This document shows, one piece after another, positions 1 to 5,163 of a stretch of 5,163 bases of DNA. Within the stretch, counting starts at the first letter, position 1. Every line of letters begins with the position of its first letter. The stretch is from NCBI GenBank assembly GCA_003519585.1, contig DOWL01000185.1, positions 1 to 5,163 of the forward strand, in the 5' to 3' direction. The translations under genes and the position numbers were made by a program. Source of the DNA: Nocardioides sp. (lineage in GTDB: Bacteria > Actinomycetota > Actinomycetes > Propionibacteriales > Nocardioidaceae). Under the pieces are notes generated by a model. That model saw only the letters and a list, made by a program, of their open reading frames with translations. It was not told the origin of the DNA and did not search any database.

Positions 1-20
1 GACGACGAAACTTCATCGTC
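1..20. promoter_or_regulatory. Imperfect palindrome upstream of nadC, candidate operator
   Basis: Arms GACGACGAA (1-9) and TTCATCGTC (12-20) pair at 8 of 9 positions around a 2-base centre. The only mismatch is C6 with A15. The right arm contains TTCATCG (12-18), which recurs exactly 20 bases further on at 32-38 inside the next palindrome. It begins at the first base of the window, so it may extend further left. Binding by a regulator is inference. Confidence 0.4.
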
Positions 21-81
21 CAAGGTCGAGTTTCATCGGTCAGCCGATGAAACTGGCGCCGGCGGGAGGGCTGACGCGTGA
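1..81 (+). CDS. Possible C-terminal end of an upstream gene (nadB expected), partial
   Basis: Frame 1 is open from the window edge to a TGA at 79-81 and would encode 26 residues, including the run KVEFHRSADETGAGG. Its stop would overlap the GTG start of nadC as GTGA, a common translational-coupling arrangement. In many actinobacteria the gene before nadC is nadB (L-aspartate oxidase), so a nadB tail is the natural guess, but the visible residues carry no diagnostic motif. Against coding: the codons include TTT, CAT, GAT, GAA and two ACT, and third-position GC is about 58%, far below the neighbouring genes. The stretch also carries two palindromes. It may instead be a non-coding leader. Confidence 0.3.
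   Translation, partial: DDETSSSKVEFHRSADETGAGGRADA
29..54. promoter_or_regulatory. Perfect 11-bp-arm palindrome upstream of nadC, candidate operator
   Basis: AGTTTCATCGG (29-39) and CCGATGAAACT (44-54) are exact reverse complements around TCAG (40-43). The repeat ends 10 bases before the nadC ribosome binding site. It sits in a stretch of about 50% GC within otherwise roughly 70% GC DNA. No T-tract follows, so an intrinsic terminator is unlikely. Size and symmetry fit a dimeric repressor operator. For an NAD gene, an NrtR- or TetR-type regulator would be plausible, but I cannot match it to a known consensus. As RNA it could also form a hairpin next to the ribosome binding site. Confidence 0.5.
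64..69 (+). promoter_or_regulatory. Ribosome binding site of nadC
   Basis: GGGAGG ends 8 bases before the GTG at 78. This supports that GTG as the start over the in-frame alternatives. No in-frame ATG lies near the N-terminus of the conserved protein. Confidence 0.7.
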
Positions 82-962
82 CGATCCACGACGAGCTGGC
101 CGCGGCCGGGCTCGACCCGGACGACGTCCAGGCGGCCATCGACCGCGCGCTGGCCGAGGATGTGCCGACCGAGGACGTCACGAGCGTCGCCACGATCGAC
201 CCGGACGCCCGTGGCGTCGGGGTGTTCGCGGCCAGGGAAGCCGGCACGGTCGCGGGCCTCGGCATCGCCGCGCTGGTGTTCGAGACGGTCCTGGGCACGG
301 ACGTTCTCGTGAGCGACCGGGTGGCCGACGGCACCCGGGTCGGCGCGGGGGACGTCGTGATGCGGGTAGCGGGACCCACCCGCGGCCTGCTGACGGCCGA
401 GCGCACCGCGCTCAACTTCGCCTGCCACCTCTCCGGCGTCGCCACCGCAACCGCTGCCTGGGTCGACGCGTTGGAGGGTACGTCGGCGCGGGTGCTCGAC
501 ACCCGCAAGACGCTGCCCGGCTGGCGGGCGCTGCAGAAGTACGCCGTCCGTTGCGGCGGCGGTCTCAACCACCGGATGAGCCTGTCCGACCGGGCCATGG
601 TCAAGGACAACCACGTGGTCGCCGCGGGTGGTGTGGTGCCCGCCTACCGGGCCGTACGCGCGGCGTACCCCGACCTGCGCGTCGAGGTCGAGGTGACCGA
701 CCTCGACCAGCTCCGCGAGCTCCTCGACGCCGGCTGCGAGGAGATCCTGCTCGACAACATGCCGACCGAGACGATGGCCGAAGCGGTCCGGATCAACAAC
801 CTGCGTGGACAATCCGGCCGGGCGCTGTTGGAGGCCTCGGGCGGGCTCACCTTCGAGCGCGCCCGCGAGGTCGCCGCCACCGGGGTCGACTTCATCTCGG
901 TGGGAGCTCTGACCCATTCGGTCAAGGTCTTCGACATCGGCCTCGACCTCACCGAGGGGTGA
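78..962 (+). CDS. nadC: Nicotinate-nucleotide pyrophosphorylase (carboxylating), quinolinate phosphoribosyltransferase
   Basis: This enzyme converts quinolinate and PRPP to nicotinate mononucleotide, pyrophosphate and CO2 in cytosolic de novo NAD synthesis. The 294 residues are normal for the family, with an N-terminal alpha/beta sandwich (about 1-115) followed by the catalytic barrel. Family motifs are all present: ERTALNF (108-114) then SGVAT, DTRKTLPGWR (141-150), CGGGLNHR (159-166), KDNH (176-179), EVEV (203-206), LLDNM (224-228), EASGG (252-256) and DFISVGALTHS (271-281). The quinolinate/PRPP-binding basic residues expected from the family correspond to R109, R143, K144, H165, R166 and K176. 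The start is GTG with a good ribosome binding site. coaX follows after 4 bases, so the two are very likely one transcript. No defects are seen. Confidence 0.97.
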   Translation: MTIHDELAAAGLDPDDVQAAIDRALAEDVPTEDVTSVATIDPDARGVGVFAAREAGTVAGLGIAALVFETVLGTDVLVSDRVADGTRVGAGDVVMRVAGPTRGLLTAERTALNFACHLSGVATATAAWVDALEGTSARVLDTRKTLPGWRALQKYAVRCGGGLNHRMSLSDRAMVKDNHVVAAGGVVPAYRAVRAAYPDLRVEVEVTDLDQLRELLDAGCEEILLDNMPTETMAEAVRINNLRGQSGRALLEASGGLTFERAREVAATGVDFISVGALTHSVKVFDIGLDLTEG

Positions 963-966
963 CGCG

Positions 967-1740
967 ATGCCGCTGCTCGCCGCAGACATCGGCAACAGCC
1001 ACACCGTCCTGGGGTTGCTCGACGACGGCGAGGTGAGTGCGGACTGGCGGATCTCGACCGACGACCGGAGATCGGCCGACGAGTGGGCGGTGCTCCTTCG
1101 TGGGCTGCTCGGCGACCTCATCGACGAGGTGGACGGCATCGCGGTCTGCTCGACAGTGCCGGCGGTGCTCCACGAGTGGCGCGAGATGCTGCCCCGACAC
1201 TTCCCCGACGTGCCGGCGGTCGTGGTGGAGCCCGGGGTCCGCACCGGCATCCCGGTGCAGACCGACAACCCGCGCGAGGTCGGCACCGATCGGATCATCA
1301 ACGCGCTCGCCGCGGCCACGGAATACGGCGGCCCGGCCATCGTGGTGGACTTCGGCGGCACCGCGACCACCTTCGACGTGGTCAACGGACAGGGCCAGTA
1401 CGTCGGCGGCGCGATCGCCCCGGGTCTGGAGATCTCCCTCGAGGCGCTTGGCCGCCGAGGCGCTCAGCTGCGCAAGGTCGAGCTGGCTCGCCCCCGCACG
1501 GTGATCGCCAAGAACACCGTCGAGGCACTCCAGTCCGGCATGGTCTTCGGGGTGGCGGCGCAGGTGGAGGGGCTGGTGGCCCGGATGATCGGGGAGCTCG
1601 GCGCGGCCCCCGACGACGTGAGCGTGATCGCGACCGGCTACCTCGCGCCGCTGGTCGTCGAGGAGTGCGGTTGCTTCACCGATTCGTCACCGTGGCTGAC
1701 CCTGCGCGGACTCGAGTTGGTCTTCGCGCGCAACGCCTGA
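967..1740 (+). CDS. coaX: Type III pantothenate kinase
   Basis: This enzyme phosphorylates pantothenate with ATP, the first committed step of coenzyme A synthesis, in the cytosol. The protein has 257 residues, usual for the family, and the ASKHA-type fold is evident from its motifs. These are the N-terminal phosphate-binding DIGNSHT (7-13), the CSTVP strand (61-65), EPGVRTGIP (88-96), DNPREVGTDRIINALAA (100-116) with the probable catalytic base D108, VVDFGGTATTFDVV (126-139) with D128 expected near the monovalent-cation site, GGAIAPG (147-153) and KNTVEALQSG (182-191). The ATG start is preceded by GAGGGG (954-959) inside the end of nadC, spaced 7 bases. DFGG carries one more Gly than the DFG-TATTFD form I know in homologues. 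The gene ends 7 bases from the convergent glycosyltransferase. Confidence 0.96.
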   Translation: MPLLAADIGNSHTVLGLLDDGEVSADWRISTDDRRSADEWAVLLRGLLGDLIDEVDGIAVCSTVPAVLHEWREMLPRHFPDVPAVVVEPGVRTGIPVQTDNPREVGTDRIINALAAATEYGGPAIVVDFGGTATTFDVVNGQGQYVGGAIAPGLEISLEALGRRGAQLRKVELARPRTVIAKNTVEALQSGMVFGVAAQVEGLVARMIGELGAAPDDVSVIATGYLAPLVVEECGCFTDSSPWLTLRGLELVFARNA

Positions 1741-1747
1741 GCCGGAC

Positions 1748-3394
1748 TCACCCGCGGCCGAAGATCCGTTTCCGGGCCCGCTTCGCCTTCCGTCGCCCGA
1801 CCACGGTGCTCGCAGTGACCGCGGGCTGTGCGTAGGGCAGGTACGGGTCCTGTTCGGGCATCACCCAGCGCTGCAGCACGACGTCCCGCTCCCAGTTGTG
1901 GACGACGGGTGAGCGGGTCTGGGACTCGAAGTGGAAGGCCTCCGCGGTCGCCATCCAGAGCAGGCGGTACCCCTGGTGACGCACCTTGAGCGAGAGGTCG
2001 ACGTCGTTGAAGTTGACGGGCAGCAGCTCACATAGACCGCCGATCTCGTCGTAGACCGAACGCCGCAGGGCCACACAGGCGCCGGTCAGTCCGGAGACCT
2101 CCCGGTTGAGCAGCAGCGCGCCGAACGGGCCCGGATCGTCGCGCAGTCGGCCCGCGAAGACGTGCAGGAGGTCCTTGCGGTCGAAGGTGAGCCCCGCGTG
2201 CTGCACGGTGGTGTCGGCGAAGAGCAGGCGGGCACCGGTCATGCCGACGCCCTCCTCGCTCAGCGGGGCGCAGAGCTCGACGAGGAAGTTGTCGGAGACG
2301 ATCTCGACGTCGTCGTTGAGCAGCACGACGATGTCGCCGTACGACGACACCACGCCGAGGTTGCACTTCTCGCTGAAGTTGAACGGTTTGGAGTACCGCA
2401 CCAGCTGCAGATCGGGCGCGCCGAGCCCGAGCAGCTCGTCGAGGACCTCCCAGGGCGTCACGTCGTCGTGGACGACCACGATCTCGAGGTTGCGGTGGCC
2501 GCCCTTCTCCAGCACCGATCGAACGGCGTCGACCACGAAGGTGCGTCGCTCGCCCCACACGAGGCCCTCGCCGCCGCGCGTCGGGATGACCACGCTCACC
2601 CGCACCTCGGGGTCGAGCCGGCGCGCCACGCGGTAGGTGCCGGGCAGCGGCCCACGCTCGGCGGTGCCGTCGATGCCGAGCCGGTCGAGCTGATCCTGTA
2701 CGGCGCGGAGGCCGGCGTCCCACGCGTAGGGCTTGGCTTCGGCGTCGCCGGCCGCGGAGCCGGGCACGACCCGCCAGCGGTAGAGGATCCGGGGGATGTG
2801 CACGACCCGGCGAGCGCGCTCGGAGACGCGCAGGGCCAGGTCGTGGTCTTGGCTGCCGTCGTAGCCGTCCCGGAACCCACCCACCTCGCGCACCAGGCTG
2901 GTGCGGTAGACCGACAGGTGGGAGGTGTACATCTGGCCGCGCAACCGCTCCGGCGACCAGTCGGGCTTGCGGAAGGCGTCGTAGGGACGGCCGTTGGCGT
3001 CGATCTTGTCCTCGTCGGAGTAGAGGTAGTCGGCCTCCGGCTCCGTCTCGATCGCCTCGTGCATCAGTTGCAGCGCCCGCGGCGTGAGCACGTCGTCGTG
3101 GTCGAGCAGTGCGATGAACTCGCCACGGGCTGCCTGCACGCCGTCGTTGGACGCCGCGACGATGTGGCCGTTCTCGCTGCGCTCGATCACGATGATCCGC
3201 GGCTCCGACGAGGCCGCCTTGTGCAGCACGGTGCGCACCTTCGGGTCCGTCGAGCAGTCGTCGACCAGGATCAGCTCCCAGTCGTCGAAGGTCTGCCTGA
3301 GCACCGAGCGGATCATGCCCCGCAGCGCGTCGAGGGGGGTGTTATAGACCGGGGTGATGATCGAGAAGAACGGGTGCTGCACCGGCTCGCTCAT
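1748..3394 (-). CDS. Tandem-domain family 2 glycosyltransferase (surface polysaccharide/O-antigen type)
   Basis: This is probably a cytoplasmic-face enzyme adding sugars from nucleotide-sugar donors to a lipid-linked glycan; donor and acceptor are unknown. It has 548 residues with two GT-A domains. Domain 1 (about 9-215) has SIITPVYNTP (11-20), VDDCSTD (44-50), the metal-binding region LLDHDD (96-101), YSDEDKID (125-132) and QDHDLALRV (182-190). This resembles the Myxococcus RfbC-like group. Domain 2 (about 264-515) has VSVVIPTRGG (267-275 region), VVHDD (307-311), FNFSEKCNLG (338-347), LLNDDVEI (358-365), TGACVALRRS (437-446) and the base motif NDVDLSLK (463-470). Both domains keep their acidic motifs, so both may be active. 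The C-terminus (533-548) is strongly basic. The ATG overlaps the methyltransferase stop as ATGA, with AGGAG 2 bases upstream. A much longer in-frame extension exists but it only mirrors the methyltransferase. Confidence 0.92.
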   Translation of the reverse strand: MSEPVQHPFFSIITPVYNTPLDALRGMIRSVLRQTFDDWELILVDDCSTDPKVRTVLHKAASSEPRIIVIERSENGHIVAASNDGVQAARGEFIALLDHDDVLTPRALQLMHEAIETEPEADYLYSDEDKIDANGRPYDAFRKPDWSPERLRGQMYTSHLSVYRTSLVREVGGFRDGYDGSQDHDLALRVSERARRVVHIPRILYRWRVVPGSAAGDAEAKPYAWDAGLRAVQDQLDRLGIDGTAERGPLPGTYRVARRLDPEVRVSVVIPTRGGEGLVWGERRTFVVDAVRSVLEKGGHRNLEIVVVHDDVTPWEVLDELLGLGAPDLQLVRYSKPFNFSEKCNLGVVSSYGDIVVLLNDDVEIVSDNFLVELCAPLSEEGVGMTGARLLFADTTVQHAGLTFDRKDLLHVFAGRLRDDPGPFGALLLNREVSGLTGACVALRRSVYDEIGGLCELLPVNFNDVDLSLKVRHQGYRLLWMATAEAFHFESQTRSPVVHNWERDVVLQRWVMPEQDPYLPYAQPAVTASTVVGRRKAKRARKRIFGRG

Positions 3395-4416
3395 GACTCC
3401 TGGCCGCGCGCGGGGCCGCGGGCCTCGTCGGCGAGTCTCCGCAGGGACGAGCTGCCGCGCCAGCCGGGCAAGGCGTCGATCTCGGAGATCAGTTCGTCGA
3501 GCTGTGCGCGCAGCCGTTGGGCGCGCGCGGTGATGCGCACGCGCTTCTCTTCGGCCGCCGCCTGGTGCATGCGGGCCGCGGCGGTGGCCGCCTCCAGGGC
3601 GATCATCTGGTCGCGACCGATGAGCTGCTGGTGGTTGCGCTTCCGCGAAGCCAACGCCGCGTCGTGGTGCTCGTCCTGTCGGCGGGCGACGCTCGGCTGG
3701 GCACCGGGCCGCAGCACGGGTCGGACGATCTCCTCGTCGGGCTCGGCGAGGCGGGCGGAGGCCACGAACTGGTAGGTCATCGCATCGGGCTGGTGCCGCA
3801 CCCAGTCGATCAGCCCGTCGGGCAGCGCGTCCGCGTCGAACTCGACCTCGGTGTCGAACGGGTCGGCGACCGTGCCGCGCAACTCCTCGATCACGAGACC
3901 GGCGTCCTCGAGCAGCTGGCAGATGGAGTCCTGGGTGAAGAAGCGCACGTGGGTCTCGTCGAGCAGCCCCGTGGGGGTGTAGCGCCAGCGCCCCTGGGCC
4001 AGGGCCAGCCGGACGGCGGCGTGCGTGACGTTGGGGACCGAGATCACCACTCGGCCGCCGGGCCGGAGCAATTGGAGGGAGTCGCGCAGGGCGGTCAACG
4101 GGTCGAGGAGATGCTCGAGCACGTCGCCGTAGATCACCACGTCGTAGCTGTCGGCGTCGAAGAGCTTCGAGAGCCGCTGCTCCTCGATGTTCGCGATCAC
4201 GAGCTTGTCGAAGAGGTTGCGTCGGTCGTCGGGGACTGCATCCTCGATATCGACACCGCTGACGGTGCAACCGCGCGCCACGAGCGCCTCGGCGGTGTCA
4301 CCGGCGGCGCAGCCCACGTCGAGCACCCGCCGGTCGTCGCCCACGAGCGTGACGATAAGGGGGTGGCTGCTGTTGGTGCTGGCGAGATCGATCTCGGTCT
4401 GGTAGCGCGAGGACAC
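3391..4416 (-). CDS. Class I SAM-dependent methyltransferase with C-terminal coiled-coil tail
   Basis: This is probably a methyltransferase acting on a sugar or glycan intermediate; the substrate is inferred from its neighbours only. It has 341 residues. The Rossmann-type domain covers about 10-225: SAM-binding VLDVGCAAGD (31-40), the acidic end of strand 2 at D56 in SGVDIED (53-59), DVVIYGDVLEHLLDPL (92-107), LRPGGRVVISVPN (117-129), and LLDETHVRFFT (151-161), a stretch typical of methyltransferases in polysaccharide loci. After a proline-containing linker, residues about 255-315 are rich in Ala, Glu, Arg, Leu and Gln and look like a long helix or coiled coil, ending in DALPGWRG and a basic tail. 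The GTG start is chosen because GGGAGGGG lies just upstream and SAM domains of this type begin shortly before motif I. Upstream in-frame sequence has no family similarity and runs into the preceding gene. It is coupled to the glycosyltransferase by ATGA. Confidence 0.88.
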   Translation of the reverse strand: MSSRYQTEIDLASTNSSHPLIVTLVGDDRRVLDVGCAAGDTAEALVARGCTVSGVDIEDAVPDDRRNLFDKLVIANIEEQRLSKLFDADSYDVVIYGDVLEHLLDPLTALRDSLQLLRPGGRVVISVPNVTHAAVRLALAQGRWRYTPTGLLDETHVRFFTQDSICQLLEDAGLVIEELRGTVADPFDTEVEFDADALPDGLIDWVRHQPDAMTYQFVASARLAEPDEEIVRPVLRPGAQPSVARRQDEHHDAALASRKRNHQQLIGRDQMIALEAATAAARMHQAAAEEKRVRITARAQRLRAQLDELISEIDALPGWRGSSSLRRLADEARGPARGQES

Positions 4417-4418
4417 GG

Positions 4419-4426
4419 CCCCTCCC
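4419..4426 (-). promoter_or_regulatory. Ribosome binding site of the methyltransferase gene
   Basis: Read on the - strand this is GGGAGGGG, with the GGAGG core 4 bases before the GTG at 4416-4414. It decides the start codon, because the open frame continues upstream without a stop. Confidence 0.6.
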
Positions 4427-4457
4427 GAGGTCGATGATCGTGCGTGGACGTCGCGAG

Positions 4458-4463
4458 ACTCTA
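4458..4463 (-). promoter_or_regulatory. Weak candidate -10 box before the methyltransferase gene
   Basis: TAGAGT on the - strand fits the actinobacterial TANNNT pattern and lies about 42 bases before the GTG start, in the 50-base gap after the flippase-like gene. No recognisable -35 box stands at the right distance, so this could be chance. The gap could equally be an ordinary within-operon spacer. Confidence 0.2.
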
Positions 4464-4466
4464 CCC

Positions 4467-5163
4467 TCACGGTTCTGCGGTGGGGCTCGCGGACACGGAC
4501 AGTGCGCCCGGGACCTCGCCTCGTGCGCGCCATGTATGCAACGAGCGCCCCAGGAGGGTGCCGAGACCGCCAAGCGCGGTGAGCGAGCCCAGGAGGAGTC
4601 CGTTGGCGGCCTGCGTGACGACGGCCTGCCCGATCGCCGTACCGATCGCGAGGCCGACCAGGCCGCACAGCCAGCCCGCCATCACCTGCTGGTGCCTGGC
4701 CAGTGCCAGCAGAGCCTGTCCCAGCACCAGGCCCAGCAGCAGGCAGCCGACCGAGGCGGTGAGTACGGCGAACGTCGCGCGCGACAGCGATTCCTCGAAC
4801 CCGAACGCGAGGTCGACCAGCCACGGCGCCACCGCGGTGCCGACGATGACTGTGGCGACTCCGAGGCCGATGACCGCGGTAAGGACGCGACCGAGCAGGC
4901 TGCGGAATCGGGCCCGGTCGTTGCCGGCCGCGGAGCCGGCGAGGGCGGTCAGCAGCGGCGGTTGCAACGCGGTGAACAGGAAGATCGGAACCCGCAACAC
5001 GACCAGCACCGCGAGGAAGACCCCCGCCTGATCGCGCTCGGTGTCGGTAGCGAGCAGCATGACGACGAGCGGTCCCGCATTGACGATCAGTTGGGCGGCC
5101 AGGGCGCTGGCCACGAGCAGATAGACCGGCCGCGCGAGGCCGGTCGGCGGCTCGGGCGCCTGA
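4467..5163 (-). CDS. Polysaccharide flippase-like membrane protein, C-terminal part (cut by window edge)
   Basis: The reading frame stays open to the right edge, giving 231 visible residues with the N-terminus missing. An internal GTG at 5112-5114 is unlikely to be the true start because PVYLLVASALAAQL runs through it as one hydrophobic segment. About six membrane segments are visible, e.g. YLLVASALAAQLIVNAG, GVFLAVLVVLRVPIFLFTA, VLTAVIGLGVATVIVG, VLTASVGCLLLGLVLG, GWLCGLVGLAIGTAIG and LLLGSLTALGGLGTLLG. They are followed by a short hydrophilic tail ending in SPTAEP. The pattern and the loop FTALQPPLLTAL resemble the C-terminal half of MATE/Wzx-type lipid-linked oligosaccharide transporters of actinobacteria, which have 12-14 segments. 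The methyltransferase and glycosyltransferase downstream support a role in moving a glycan across the membrane. Another multi-pass polysaccharide protein is possible. Confidence 0.75.
   Translation of the reverse strand, partial: QAPEPPTGLARPVYLLVASALAAQLIVNAGPLVVMLLATDTERDQAGVFLAVLVVLRVPIFLFTALQPPLLTALAGSAAGNDRARFRSLLGRVLTAVIGLGVATVIVGTAVAPWLVDLAFGFEESLSRATFAVLTASVGCLLLGLVLGQALLALARHQQVMAGWLCGLVGLAIGTAIGQAVVTQAANGLLLGSLTALGGLGTLLGRSLHTWRARGEVPGALSVSASPTAEP

Noticed and set aside
47..1036. ATG-initiated 329-codon frame overlapping nadC in another + frame
   Set aside because: The product is mainly Arg, Gly and Pro, typical of a shifted frame of a GC-rich gene, and its ATG lies within the palindrome.
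33..1385. A 450-codon open frame on the - strand opposite nadC and coaX
   Set aside because: It mirrors two clearly conserved + strand genes; its product is low-complexity Arg/Gly/Ser/Val-rich with no recognisable domain, as expected for antisense frames in high-GC DNA.
1738..1750. TGAG-CCGGA-CTCA dyad between the convergent genes as a terminator
   Set aside because: The stem is only 4 bp, is made from the two stop codons, and has no T-tract on either side.
2162..3775. A 537-codon open frame on the + strand opposite the glycosyltransferase and methyltransferase
   Set aside because: It spans the junction of two well-supported - strand genes and has the Val/Asp/His/Arg-rich composition of an antisense shadow, with no motif.
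3395..4270. N-terminal extension of the glycosyltransferase frame up to 4270
   Set aside because: The extension translates to low-complexity Arg/Ala/Pro-rich sequence over the methyltransferase gene, while the ATG at 3394 has an AGGAG site and begins directly before the GT-A fold.
4417..4824. N-terminal extension of the methyltransferase frame up to 4824
   Set aside because: It runs through the flippase-like gene in another frame and shows no domain; the GTG at 4416 has its own ribosome binding site.

Overview
The window comes from a high-GC bacterium, almost certainly an actinobacterium. GC-rich third codon positions, GTG starts, tight gene packing and long spurious antisense ORFs all fit this. 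The gene order and protein style suggest a relative of Nocardioides, but that placement is inference. It holds no mobile element, CRISPR array, tRNA or rRNA that I can see.

Left part, + strand (1-1740): a cofactor block. nadC (quinolinate phosphoribosyltransferase, de novo NAD synthesis) is followed four bases later by coaX (type III pantothenate kinase, first step of CoA synthesis). The two are evidently co-transcribed. Upstream of nadC lie about 77 bases of much lower GC (about 50% over bases 1-54). They contain an imperfect palindrome (1-20) and a perfect 11-bp-arm palindrome (29-54) that share a TTCATCG core. These look like operator sites. The same bases can also be read as the last 26 codons of an upstream gene (nadB would be expected) that overlaps the nadC start by GTGA. 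The window cannot decide between the two readings.

Right part, - strand (1748-5163): a leftward cell-surface polysaccharide block. In transcription order it has the C-terminal part of a multi-pass membrane protein resembling a polysaccharide flippase (cut by the window edge), a 50-base gap, a SAM-dependent methyltransferase with a predicted coiled-coil tail, and a tandem-domain family 2 glycosyltransferase. The last two overlap by ATGA. Together they fit synthesis, methyl modification and membrane export of a lipid-linked surface glycan. The polymer cannot be identified from this window.

The two blocks converge tail to tail with only 7 bases between the coaX and glycosyltransferase stop codons and no visible terminator. 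I see no convincing new biological system. The best leads are the paired palindromes before nadC and the methyltransferase with its coiled-coil tail next to a two-domain glycosyltransferase.
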